Notes: generated from the letters alone by a model not told the origin. A stretch of 64,000 nt of DNA from Hydrogenophaga palleronii_A (GCF_031457455.1 NZ_JAVDWU010000014.1:41615-105614), one strand, 5' to 3'; counted from the stretch's first letter, positions 8,748 to 17,830 are shown. Made by a program: numbers and translations.

Positions 8748-10249
8748 CAGGATCCGCCTCCCAGGCGCCGGGCCCAGCTGGCATCGGTTTCATGCAGGCT
8801 CTGCCTCAGGCCGGCGAGGTCGTGGCTGGCAACCTCAGCAGGCAGGGGGTCCCAGCCGATCGTGGCCAGCAACTGGCCATAGGCCCCTTGCAACGACGCA
8901 TAGCTGTGGTGGTCCCGCAGTTCAGCCACCAGCGCGCTGGCCGCCACCCGAACTTCCTGGAGACGGCCCTGCATGTCGGAGCGGGTGGCGTTGCGGGTCT
9001 GCTGCAGGATCTGCCGCTCCACCTGGTTGAGTTCCTGCGCCAGTTCGTGCTGGCCCAGCAGGCCGCGGTAGTTGCGGTAGGCGACATGGCTCTGGGTGAG
9101 CACGGCCATGGACAGCGCCATGTGCTGGTGGCGCGACAGCGCTTCCTGCGCCTTGGCGGCCCCTTTGATGGCTGGCGCGTTGAGCACGTTCAGCAGATTC
9201 CAGCTCACCCGCAGGCCCGCGTCACGCCAGCTCTTGTTCACCAGGAAGTCGTTGCTGTCGTGGTGAGCACCCACCGAAAACTCGATGCCTGGCAGCAGGC
9301 GGGCCATGGCCTTGCGCGTCTCCAGCACACCGATGCGTTCGTTGTAGCGCGCCTCCATCAGCTCAGGGCGGTTCAGCAGCGCGGCCTCTTCCACCTGTTC
9401 CACCGTCATGGCCAGCGGCTGGATCGGCCTGTCCTGCGGCACCACCACCTCGAAATCCACGCCGGGCTCCATGTTCATCAGCGAGGCCAGCCTGGGCCGG
9501 GCCTGGGACAGCTCGTCGTTGACCGACTCCAGCTGGCGAATGATTTCCAGCAGTTGGCGCTGGTAACCCAATGTCTCCATGGGCGAGACCAGCCGCTCGG
9601 CCTGGATCTTGCGAGAATCGGCCAGCGCCTTGCGCGCATCCGTGATGATGCCCTGCAGGCGCTGCTCCATCATCTGCGCGCCCGCCATCTGCCAGTAGGC
9701 CTCCCGAACCTGCTGCATCACCTGGTGCACGGTCTTTCGCCGCCGCTCCTGGGCCACCAGCAGGCGGTCTGCATTCTGCTGGGACTGGTAGTAACTCACG
9801 CCGAAGTCGAGCACGTTCCACGACAGACCCAGATCGACCACGGTGCGCTGGCGCTCCGAGGAGATCGACGGCACCAGCGACTGCTCTCCCGTGATGAAGT
9901 CTTGCGAAGATGACGCCAGGTCGTTGTTGCGCGAGGTGTATCCGGCGGCCAGGGTCAGCCTGGGCAGCAGATCGACCCGCGACAAGTCAAACTGGCGCAT
10001 GGCCAAGGCCTCCTCCATCAGCTTGACGCGGGAGTCCAGGTTGTATTTCAGCGCCCGGGCCTGGGCCTCCTCCAGCGAGACCGGCCCGCTCAGGGGCTCC
10101 TGATGCTGTACCAGCGTCGAGCGCTGTTCCACCAGCGATTGCTGGCGCTCCTCCATGGAGATGGGTCTTGTGCTGGTCGCACAACCGGCCAGCACGACCA
10201 GTGAACACGCTGCTGCGAGTGGTCGCAAAAGAAAACGCCTGTCGCTCAT
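8747..10249 (-). CDS. TolC-family outer-membrane efflux/secretion lipoprotein
   Basis: 500 residues. The N-terminal signal ends in a lipobox (VVLAGC, C about residue 21). Two long coiled-coil repeats and the family's NLLNVLNAPA region are present, with repeated TolC-like helices (RQLLEIIRQLESVNDEL; ELAQELNQVERQILQQ). ATG at 10249 is preferred because AAGGATC lies upstream and because it gives a clean lipoprotein signal; an open frame extends to 10408 into the giant gene. It forms the outer-membrane exit of the proposed export machine. The 53-bp gap from the giant gene contains a hairpin. Confidence 0.9.
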   Translation of the reverse strand: MSDRRFLLRPLAAACSLVVLAGCATSTRPISMEERQQSLVEQRSTLVQHQEPLSGPVSLEEAQARALKYNLDSRVKLMEEALAMRQFDLSRVDLLPRLTLAAGYTSRNNDLASSSQDFITGEQSLVPSISSERQRTVVDLGLSWNVLDFGVSYYQSQQNADRLLVAQERRRKTVHQVMQQVREAYWQMAGAQMMEQRLQGIITDARKALADSRKIQAERLVSPMETLGYQRQLLEIIRQLESVNDELSQARPRLASLMNMEPGVDFEVVVPQDRPIQPLAMTVEQVEEAALLNRPELMEARYNERIGVLETRKAMARLLPGIEFSVGAHHDSNDFLVNKSWRDAGLRVSWNLLNVLNAPAIKGAAKAQEALSRHQHMALSMAVLTQSHVAYRNYRGLLGQHELAQELNQVERQILQQTRNATRSDMQGRLQEVRVAASALVAELRDHHSYASLQGAYGQLLATIGWDPLPAEVASHDLAGLRQSLHETDASWARRLGGGS

Positions 10250-10292
10250 GGATCGATCCTTGTGTGTGAAATTCAAAATGGACTGCGTCTCG

Positions 10293-10311
10293 GCATCCAG
10301 GCTCAGGATGC
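10293..10311 (-). terminator. Hairpin spanning the giant gene stop codon (possible attenuator)
   Basis: On the minus strand GCATCC and GGATGC form a 6-bp stem around a 7-nt loop that contains the TGA of the giant gene. No U-tract follows, so full termination is unlikely. It could stabilise the upstream message or reduce downstream expression, giving more substrate than channel components. This is inference from one hairpin. Confidence 0.3.
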
Positions 10312-13300
10312 TGAAACAGGCGTCTGAAGGGCATTCACCAACGCATGGGCCTGTGATTCCAGGGCGCCCCTGCCATGGGCAGACCACTGCGCTTGCAACG
10401 ACAGCCACTGCACGGAAGTCGCTGGCTGGCCTGCATCGTTCCCGACATCGCCGCGTTCATCCGCGCGACCGCCCTGGACCGCAAACTCCAGCATCATGGT
10501 CTTGCGCTCGCCTTGCCCGTCCTGAACACTCAGTTCCAGCCGCAAGGTGCCACTGAAGCCGGCTGGAGGCACACCGGAAAACTTTCCGGTCACCGGGTCA
10601 AAGCGAAGCCACGACGGCAGCGGGCGGCCATCCATCTGCCGGACCTCGATCAGCATCGAGGATCGGCGCATCAGGTCATCCCCCATCAGCGCACCCAGCG
10701 GCACCGTGTATTCGACGGGCTGCCCAGGGCGCAGCAGCACCGCCTCCTGCCCGCCCATCGATGGCATGCCCATGGCAGCGGTACCGGCAGGCTCAGAAGC
10801 CTGGAACGGCACCGACCAGCGTTGGTCATCACGCTCCCAGCCTGTGCCCGAGATGCCGTCAAGGTTCATGGGGCCCAGCACGCCTGAGATGCCGGCAGGC
10901 ATCAGGCTTGCCAGGGCCGATCCCGTGGGGCTGCCGACTCCGTTGCCACTGCCACCGCCGGTCCAGGGGTTGAGGGCCTCGGACACGATCATCGGGGTCG
11001 GCGTGAAACCTGGCAGGGGGGTGCCCCCGCCCTCCGGCAAGGGGGTCATGGGCGGCGGCAGCGGCACGGAGCCGGTGGTCGGGCGCGGGGGCACCGGCGC
11101 CTCTGGAACGGGCTGCGGCGGCGCAGGAGCGGGGGCAGGAGCCGGAGCAGGGGCGGATGACTCCATCACGGGGGCGACGGCGTGGGATGCCGAGGCGACA
11201 TCGGCCACCAGGGCATTGCCCACCGTGTCCTGCACGCCGCTGCCGGAGGCCGTGAGCACCACGCCCAGACTGCCCTGCCCGCGAATGCCGGACACCGTGA
11301 TGAGGTAGGTCTGCGCATCCTGCACCTGGAGACCTGTCAGCGTGCCTGTGGCACTGCCTGTGGCGCTGAGATGGAAGTCGGCCAGGTCCAGACCGGTCAC
11401 CGGCTCGCTCAGTCGCAACACGAAGGTCACAGTCGATGCGTCTGTGGCCGGGTTGCCCTGCAGCGAGAAGCTGATGGCCGCAGGTGCCAACGAATCCACC
11501 AACACGCCGGTGGTGGCACCGATGCCATTGAGTGTGGTTTGTGCCGTGTTGCCCGCTGTGTCGAGCAATGTGCCGCCGTTGGGCTCGATGTGGCTTCCGA
11601 TGGTGATGCCGTTGCCATCCTGTTGCCCGCTGCCAACGGTGAGGCGGAACACCAGGGCGGTGCTGCCAGAACCCGAAACATATTCGGCGTACACCGTGCC
11701 ACCCGTGTCCAGCGTGACGGCGATGTGTGGGGTGCCTCCGGTGATGTCGACCGTCACCGCCCCGCTGAAGTTGACGGTGAAATCAAGGTTCTGCCCGGCC
11801 ACGTAGGTGCCGTTGGCCGGCACGCTGACCGATGCGACCGACGGCACCAGGCTGTCGATGGCGTAGTTGTTGGAGTCGGTGGTGCCCGTGCCGGTGTTGC
11901 CTGCTGCATCGGCCACCCCGGTGTTGTCCAGGGTGATCAGGTTGCTGGTGTCTTCGACGCCCGCAGTCGGTGTCAGGATCGCCGTCCAGGTGATGCCGCC
12001 GTCACCGCTGCTGAGGCTGCTGAGGGCGCCGTTGGCCACCGTGAAGTCGCCAATGGCGAGGCCGCTGACGGCTTCGTTGAAGGTGATCGTCACCGTGCTG
12101 GTTTCGCCAGCGGCCAGCGCGGTATCGGCCACCACGATGCTGGCCGTGGGGCGCAGGGTATCGATGGCGTAGTTGTTGGAGTCCGTCGTTCCCGTGCCGG
12201 TGTTGCCTGCGGCATCGGCCACCCCGGTGTTGTCCAGCGTGATCAGGTTGGTCGTGTCGGTGATGCTGGCCGTCGGCGTCAGGGTCGCCGTCCAGGTGAT
12301 GCCGCCGTCGCCGCTGGAAAGCCCGCTCAGGGCACCGTTGGCCACCGTGAAGTCGCCAATGGCGAGGCCGCTGACGGCTTCGTTGAAGGTGATCGTCACC
12401 GTGCTGGTTTCACCGGCTGCGAGTGCCGTGTCGGCCACCACGATGCTGGCCGTGGGGCGCAAGGTGTCGATGGCGTAGTTGTTGGAGTTGGTGGTACCGG
12501 TGCCGGTGTTGCCTGCGGCATCGGCCACCCCGGTGTTGTCCAGCGTGATCAGGTTGGTCGTGTCGGTGATGCTGGCCGTCGGCGTCAGGATCGCCGTCCA
12601 AGTGATGCCGCCGTCGCCGCTGGAAAGACCGCTCAGCACACCATTGGCCACCGTGAAGTCGCCGATGGCGAGGCCGCTGACGGCTTCGTTGAAGGTGATC
12701 GTCACCGTGCTGGTTTCGCCGGCGGCCAGGGCGGTGTCGGCCACGACGATGCTGGCCGTGGGGCGCACACCATCAATCACGATGTCACGGCTTGCAGCGA
12801 TGGAACCGGCTGTGCCAGGAGTGGGCAGGGTGAGGTTCGCATCGATGAAGCTGCCGCCCTGGATGGTGTCGCCATTGGCCACCAGCGCGGTGGTGCCGGT
12901 GAAGTCGAGGTCGGACGAGATGTCGCCCTCCTGCACCGTGTAGCTGAAGTACAGCGAGGAGCTGCCGCTGCCTGCAAGGTAGGTGGCTGCGCGGTCGGTC
13001 GTGCCGGTTTCCAGCATCAGTTGAATGGTGCCGGTGCTCAGGAACACGGCCTCACTGAAGTTCACCACCATGACGACGGTGTCGCCAACCCTGTAGGTGC
13101 TGTCGCCCGAAATCGAGGACACCGAGGTGACCGTCGGGTTCACCGGGGCGGTCAGGGTGACGTCGTTGCCGGTGCCGCCGATGTAGCTGGCGGTGAGCAC
13201 CGTGCCATTGCCACCGGCAGCGACGGTGGCGCCCTCGGCGAGACCGCTGAAGCTGCCGGTCACGGCATCGGCCGCGTCGTTGACGATGATGGTGTGGCTG

Positions 13301-16300
13301 TCGCCGCTGCCCGCCGAGTAGCCGTGCGTTGCGGACAAGGTGGCACCGCTGGCATCGACCGTGCCGTTGACGATCACCTGGTCGTACTGGGTGCCGGCGG
13401 TCGTGCCGTTGATCTCCACGGCCAGCGTGCTGCCTGAGGCCAGGGTGAGGTTGCCGTTGACCGTCAGGGTGCCAGCCCCACCGTTGCCGGGGGAAAGCGT
13501 GCCGCCGTTGTTGACCGTGACATTGCTGGAGATGCTGCCGCTGCCGCCCAGTGTGGCGCCGGATGACACCGTGGTGCCCGAGGTGGCGGACAAGGCGCCA
13601 TTGACGAGCAGGCTGCCGGCCACGATGCTGGTGGCGCCGGTGTAGCTGTCGGTGCTACTGAGCGTGAGCGCTGCGGCGCCCGTCTTGCTCAGCCCGCCCG
13701 CGCCGGTGATGTTGCCGGACAGCGTGGCATTGGCCGCAGTGTTGACGGTGACGGTGCCGCCACTGAGGGTGACGGCGTTGTCGATGGTGGTGGCGCCGGT
13801 CACGGCCAGCGTGCTGCCGCTGGCCAGGGTCAGCGCGCCGCTACCGAGGTTGCCGTCGCTGGAGACACTCAGGGTGCCCGCGCTGACGGTGGTGGTGCCC
13901 GAGTAGGTGTTGCTGCCGGAGAGGATGAGCGTCGCTGCCCCCGCCTTGGTCAGGTTGTTGGCGCCGCTGATGACGCCGGACAGGGTGGCATTGGCCGAAT
14001 TGCTGACCGTGGCGTTGCCGTTGAGGACGACGGCATTGTCAATGGTGGTGGCGCCCGTGATGGCGAGCGTGGTGCCGCCAGCGAGATTCACCGCGCCGCT
14101 GCCCAGGTTGGCGTCGCTGGCGACACTCAGCGTGCCTGCGCTGACGGTGGTGGTGCCCGAATAGGTGTTGGTACCGGAGAGGGTGAGCGTCGCTGCCCCC
14201 GCCTTGGTCAGATTGCTGGCGCCGCTGATGATGCCGGACAGGGTGGCATTGGCCGAGTTGCTGACCGTGGCGTTGCCGTTGAGAACGATGGCGTTGTCGA
14301 TGGTTGTGGCGCCCGTGATGGCGAGCGTGGTGCCGCCAGCGAGATTCACCGCGCCGCTGCCCAGGTTGGCGTCGCTGGCAACACTCAATGTGCCTGCGCT
14401 GACGGTGGTGGTGCCTGAATAGGTGTTGCTACCCGAAAGCGTGAGCGTGGAAGCGCCGGACTTGGTGAGGTTGCTGGCACCGCTGATGGTGCCGGACAAG
14501 GTGGCATCCGCCGAATTGCTGACCGTGGCGTTGCCGCTGAGCGCGATGGCGTTGTCGATGGTGGTGGTGCCGGTGATCTCCAGCGTGGCGCCCGCCGCGA
14601 GCGTCACGGTGTTGCTGCCGAGGTGGCTGTCACTGGCCACCGACAGCGTGCCGGCCGACACCGTGGTGGTGCCTGAATACGTGTTGGTGCCGGTGAGCGT
14701 CATGGTGCCGCTGCCCTGCTTCACCAGGTTGCCGGTGCCGGAAACGACACCGGACACGGTCGTGGACGTGTTGTCGCCCCCAGCGCTGAGGGTGAAGCTG
14801 CCAAGGTTGATGGTGGCAGTGGCACTGTTGCTGCCCAGGCTGCCAACCGTTTGGTCCGATAGCAGTGTGATCACGCTGTTGCCATTAGCGCGCAAATAGC
14901 TGCTGCTGGAGACCGAGGCATCGCCATTCAGTCTTAGCGAGCCGAAGTTTACGGCGGTGGTATTGCCGGTGTAGGTGTTGGTCCCCGACAGGGTCAGCGC
15001 AAAGGTGGCGGCCCCGCTCTGGCTGACGCTCAGGCCACCCGTGCCACTGATGCCGCCGGAGAAAGTGGTGTCGGCCGTGATGATGCTGGTGAGCGTATTG
15101 CTTCCCAGCGTGACGGCGCCCGCGCCGGACAGGTTGCCGATGGTTTCGTTGTTGGACAGCGCGAGCGTGGCACCACCAGCGACCGCGACACTGCTGTTGC
15201 TGGAAATGGCATCGCCGCCGCTGAGCGTGAGGGTACCGGCGGATACCGTGGTCGCGCCCGAGTAGGAATTGGTTCCTGAAAAGTTGAGTACCCCCGTGCC
15301 TGCCTTGGTGAATGCACCGCTCCCTGCAATCACTCCGGAAATCGTGGCGGTATCGCCTGACCCGTTGGTGAATGTCTGGGTGGTCGCAGCACCGAGGGTG
15401 ATGGTGCCACCGGTCAAGCTCATGCCGCTGGCGGCATCCATGTCAAAGGTCAGGCTCTCATTCAGGCTCACGCTGTTGATGGTGAGCGCCGTGCTGGCGA
15501 GCGAGCCCGCAAACACGATGGTCTGGCTGCCCGTGGCATCGGCCGCGGCAATGGCCACCGCTTCACTGAAGCTCACACCGTTCGTGACATCGATAGTGGA
15601 AGTATCGGTAGTGTTGGTGACGTAAATGGTGTCGCTGGTGACCGTCACATTGGCGGTCGTGCTGGCCGATCCGTCGCTCAGCGTGAAGCGCAGCGTGGCG
15701 TCACCTGCGGGGGTGTCATTTCGGTAGGTGATGCGCTGCGCAACGTCGTTGACCAGGGCTGTCGTCGCCGTGGTGCCACTGCTGGTGAAGCTGACGTTCA
15801 GCGCGCCACCGGTATTGGTGAAGGTGGCAAAGGTCTGGCCGCCTGATTGCAGATTGCTTCCACTGACGGTGAAAAGTGAGCCCGAAAGATCGAACCCGAA
15901 AGTGTCTGTGCTCACTGCCGTGCCGGGGCGCTGAACCGACAGACTGGCGCCCGCCCAGTTGCCATTGCCGCCATTGAGTGCACCGAGTTCGGTATCGCTC
16001 AACGCCGCATTGCCCCCGGCATCAAGCACCACGGTGTTGCCCACGCCGGCCCAGGCCACGCTGTCGCCGTTCAGACCACCCAGGACCGGCGCATCGTTGG
16101 GCTCCCTCAGGTCGGTCAGGATGACCTGCTGCAAGTCCATGTTGGCGACCGAGGTAGCACCGCTCAAATTGGTCACGCGCACCGTAAAGGCGCTGATGTC
16201 GTTGAACAGCGCCGCATTCAGATCGACAGTCAAGGGACCCTGGGCGCCGTTGTAGGTAAAGGATTGACTGACTGGCGAACCGCCCGAGTTGGCGCTGAAA

Positions 16301-17535
16301 TCCAGGCGGTAGTTGCCCCCAAAGCTCTGGATCACCATGCCATCGAGGTCGAACGTGCCCAGATCGACGCCGTCGGCGGTCCAGGTGAGTTCGTAGTAAT
16401 AGTTTCCCTCAGGGCCGGGGGCGTCGCTGACGACGGCAGTGGTGAAGTAGATCGAATTGCTGGAAGAAGCGCGGGTGGCCCCGGTGCTCTCGACGAGTGA
16501 GAAGCCATCAACGGTGTTGCCGCCGGTGTTGTTGTTCCAGTAGGTGTCGCTGAACGACTGCGTGGCCGAAGGCAGAGGGAGCAGCCCGTCATAGGTCGCC
16601 ATCGTTTCCGGGTTCAAGGCGACGGCGGCTTCAATGCTGCCCACTTGGTGTTCCAGCACCCAGTTGCCGCCCATGGCTGCGGAGCCGGTGTTGTCGGTGG
16701 AAGCGGCGACATCGGCGCCTGTGGACGCGGCCAGGGCAGCGATGAAGTCGACACCTTGTCCGTTGGCGCCCACGTAGCAACCGTACAGCAGGATGTCGCC
16801 CTCTTCCGTAAGTGACTGCCCGATCTGCTGCAGAAGGCCCTCGCGCTCAGCGACGCCCTGAGCGTCGAGCCAGGTACTACCCAGCGACACCCTGCCCTCG
16901 TCGCCGTGGCTGATCACATGTATGGCGCTCAGACCGGTGCGCCCTTGCAGATAGTCCGCCATCTGTGCCAGACCATCGCCGTGGGCATCCAGCATCACCA
17001 CCTCGACCCCTTCGCGAAGGCCTCCAGTCAGCGTGTCCACATCCGGGAGGTTGTCCACCACGAACACAACTTCCTGGCCCGGTACCGCCGAGGTCAATGT
17101 CTCGGGGATCTCTGAGGTGTCTTCGTCGGCATCTTCAGGTGATGGTTCCGATGTGGTCTCTGCGTTCTCCTGGTCAGACGTGTCATCGGTTGTGCCATCC
17201 GACACAGTCTGCTCATTGTCTGCCGTGGAAGCATCGAATTCTTGATCGCTGGATTCTGCGATCGGCGCGGCATCGTCCGCTGCGTCTGCCTCGTCGACTG
17301 GCGGGGCGGTGTTTGTGTGGGATGCGGCCGGCGCTGTGACAGGCGCAGACGCCGGGGTTTCGGCTTCGACCACATCGGGCTCGGCTGTCGGCTCCGCCTG
17401 TGCCTGAACCGCCACAGCGGTTTCGACAGCGGCTGCGTCGAACATCATCCGTGGCTCCAGCGCCCGGATGAGGGGCGACCTGCGGAGCGCTTGGGTTTTG
17501 CGCCATGCTTCAGCGTTCGTCAGGAACTCAGCCAT
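10303..17535 (-). CDS. Giant DUF4347/LEPR-motif repeat surface protein (predicted secreted adhesin)
   Basis: 2410 residues. The N-terminus has no classical signal peptide but the motif LEPRMMFDAA (26-35). An acidic low-complexity linker follows (41-150), then a DUF4347 domain (about 155-318) with HVISHG (H210) and LLYGC (C253). A cadherin-like region comes next, then autotransporter-associated beta-strand repeats (about 750-1295), three 102-residue Ig-like repeats (about 1585-1890), a Pro-rich linker, and a putative Ig domain near the C-terminus. No RTX nonapeptides, LPXTG or beta-barrel are seen. ATG 17535 has GGGAGAGG upstream; an in-frame start at 17556 does not. First gene of the five-gene export operon. 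Confidence 0.93.
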   Translation of the reverse strand: MAEFLTNAEAWRKTQALRRSPLIRALEPRMMFDAAAVETAVAVQAQAEPTAEPDVVEAETPASAPVTAPAASHTNTAPPVDEADAADDAAPIAESSDQEFDASTADNEQTVSDGTTDDTSDQENAETTSEPSPEDADEDTSEIPETLTSAVPGQEVVFVVDNLPDVDTLTGGLREGVEVVMLDAHGDGLAQMADYLQGRTGLSAIHVISHGDEGRVSLGSTWLDAQGVAEREGLLQQIGQSLTEEGDILLYGCYVGANGQGVDFIAALAASTGADVAASTDNTGSAAMGGNWVLEHQVGSIEAAVALNPETMATYDGLLPLPSATQSFSDTYWNNNTGGNTVDGFSLVESTGATRASSSNSIYFTTAVVSDAPGPEGNYYYELTWTADGVDLGTFDLDGMVIQSFGGNYRLDFSANSGGSPVSQSFTYNGAQGPLTVDLNAALFNDISAFTVRVTNLSGATSVANMDLQQVILTDLREPNDAPVLGGLNGDSVAWAGVGNTVVLDAGGNAALSDTELGALNGGNGNWAGASLSVQRPGTAVSTDTFGFDLSGSLFTVSGSNLQSGGQTFATFTNTGGALNVSFTSSGTTATTALVNDVAQRITYRNDTPAGDATLRFTLSDGSASTTANVTVTSDTIYVTNTTDTSTIDVTNGVSFSEAVAIAAADATGSQTIVFAGSLASTALTINSVSLNESLTFDMDAASGMSLTGGTITLGAATTQTFTNGSGDTATISGVIAGSGAFTKAGTGVLNFSGTNSYSGATTVSAGTLTLSGGDAISSNSSVAVAGGATLALSNNETIGNLSGAGAVTLGSNTLTSIITADTTFSGGISGTGGLSVSQSGAATFALTLSGTNTYTGNTTAVNFGSLRLNGDASVSSSSYLRANGNSVITLLSDQTVGSLGSNSATATINLGSFTLSAGGDNTSTTVSGVVSGTGNLVKQGSGTMTLTGTNTYSGTTTVSAGTLSVASDSHLGSNTVTLAAGATLEITGTTTIDNAIALSGNATVSNSADATLSGTISGASNLTKSGASTLTLSGSNTYSGTTTVSAGTLSVASDANLGSGAVNLAGGTTLAITGATTIDNAIVLNGNATVSNSANATLSGIISGASNLTKAGAATLTLSGTNTYSGTTTVSAGTLSVASDANLGSGAVNLAGGTTLAITGATTIDNAVVLNGNATVSNSANATLSGVISGANNLTKAGAATLILSGSNTYSGTTTVSAGTLSVSSDGNLGSGALTLASGSTLAVTGATTIDNAVTLSGGTVTVNTAANATLSGNITGAGGLSKTGAAALTLSSTDSYTGATSIVAGSLLVNGALSATSGTTVSSGATLGGSGSISSNVTVNNGGTLSPGNGGAGTLTVNGNLTLASGSTLAVEINGTTAGTQYDQVIVNGTVDASGATLSATHGYSAGSGDSHTIIVNDAADAVTGSFSGLAEGATVAAGGNGTVLTASYIGGTGNDVTLTAPVNPTVTSVSSISGDSTYRVGDTVVMVVNFSEAVFLSTGTIQLMLETGTTDRAATYLAGSGSSSLYFSYTVQEGDISSDLDFTGTTALVANGDTIQGGSFIDANLTLPTPGTAGSIAASRDIVIDGVRPTASIVVADTALAAGETSTVTITFNEAVSGLAIGDFTVANGVLSGLSSGDGGITWTAILTPTASITDTTNLITLDNTGVADAAGNTGTGTTNSNNYAIDTLRPTASIVVADTALAAGETSTVTITFNEAVSGLAIGDFTVANGALSGLSSGDGGITWTATLTPTASITDTTNLITLDNTGVADAAGNTGTGTTDSNNYAIDTLRPTASIVVADTALAAGETSTVTITFNEAVSGLAIGDFTVANGALSSLSSGDGGITWTAILTPTAGVEDTSNLITLDNTGVADAAGNTGTGTTDSNNYAIDSLVPSVASVSVPANGTYVAGQNLDFTVNFSGAVTVDITGGTPHIAVTLDTGGTVYAEYVSGSGSTALVFRLTVGSGQQDGNGITIGSHIEPNGGTLLDTAGNTAQTTLNGIGATTGVLVDSLAPAAISFSLQGNPATDASTVTFVLRLSEPVTGLDLADFHLSATGSATGTLTGLQVQDAQTYLITVSGIRGQGSLGVVLTASGSGVQDTVGNALVADVASASHAVAPVMESSAPAPAPAPAPAPPQPVPEAPVPPRPTTGSVPLPPPMTPLPEGGGTPLPGFTPTPMIVSEALNPWTGGGSGNGVGSPTGSALASLMPAGISGVLGPMNLDGISGTGWERDDQRWSVPFQASEPAGTAAMGMPSMGGQEAVLLRPGQPVEYTVPLGALMGDDLMRRSSMLIEVRQMDGRPLPSWLRFDPVTGKFSGVPPAGFSGTLRLELSVQDGQGERKTMMLEFAVQGGRADERGDVGNDAGQPATSVQWLSLQAQWSAHGRGALESQAHALVNALQTPVSAS
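11867..12780 (-). repeat. Three tandem 306-bp repeats encoding Ig-like domains
   Basis: Three near-identical units of 306 bp (102 codons) inside the giant gene; unit boundaries are near 11867, 12173 and 12479. Each encodes a domain with STVTITFNEAVSGLAIGDF and ITLDNTGVADAAGNTGTG. Identity is high at the DNA level, including third positions, so copy number could change by slippage or recombination without breaking the frame. Confidence 0.9.
13649..14683 (-). repeat. Four tandem units of about 258 bp (autotransporter-associated beta-strand repeats)
   Basis: Units begin near 14683, 14425, 14167 and 13909 (minus strand). Each 86-87 residue unit starts with NTYSGTTTVSAGTLSV and contains TTIDNA, GNATVSN and LTKAGA-type strands. 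The two middle units are almost identical in DNA, pointing to recent duplication or gene conversion. Less regular units of the same family continue to about 15290. Confidence 0.88.
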
Positions 17536-17664
17536 AAAACCTCTCCCAGCGGACACGCTGCACGGCGATGAAACGCTTCACTCTACCGAAACAAAAAAAC
17601 TTGGATCCAAGGAAATGCGGCAGAAAACCCGCTTTGTCCACACCGGCCCTGTGGTCTCGAACCC
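17536..17664. other. Upstream region of the giant-protein operon
   Basis: Holds the ribosome site of the giant gene and a 12-bp palindrome CTTGGATCCAAG at 17600-17611 that on the minus strand is followed by a run of seven T. That layout could be a weak attenuator in the 5' leader or a regulator site. No clear -35/-10 pair was identified. Confidence 0.35.
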
Positions 17665-17830
17665 CAAAACGCTTCATCAATCCGCCCCATGCTCGGGTTC
17701 GAACTGCTCAAGACCAAAGGCCACGCACGACGACGTCGTTTCAGACTCAACCAAGGGGTGGTCGGGACCTCCATGTTCATGCCCATGGGTATCTGCGGTT
17801 CTGCCAAGGGCATGATGCCGCAAAGCCAGC
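17665..17830 (+). pseudogene. Truncated duplicate of the tgt 5' region
   Basis: From the ATG at 17689 the frame reads MLGFELLKTKGHARRRRF and continues to MPQS, colinear with residues 1-47 of intact tgt (MLQFDLLKTEGHARRGRL) but with many substitutions. Homology also covers about 20 bases upstream (CAATCCG-CCCATGCTC in both). After MPQS the similarity stops. It cannot encode a working enzyme and is a decayed copy. Confidence 0.85.

Noticed and set aside
11182..13437. Long plus-strand open frame (751 codons) and many others opposite the giant gene
   Set aside because: They mirror the repeat structure of the minus-strand gene, have no ribosome sites, and give low-complexity Gly/His/Arg or Leu/Pro-rich products with no family motifs. 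They are shadows of a GC-rich repetitive gene.
11867..14683. CRISPR array or satellite DNA
   Set aside because: The 306- and 258-bp repeats have no spacers and are in-frame protein domains inside one gene; no cas genes are present.
10303..17535. Classical RTX adhesin exported by type I secretion
   Set aside because: No GGxGxDxxx nonapeptides at the C-terminus and no ABC transporter gene in the operon. The HlyD-type proteins are fused to unusual domains.
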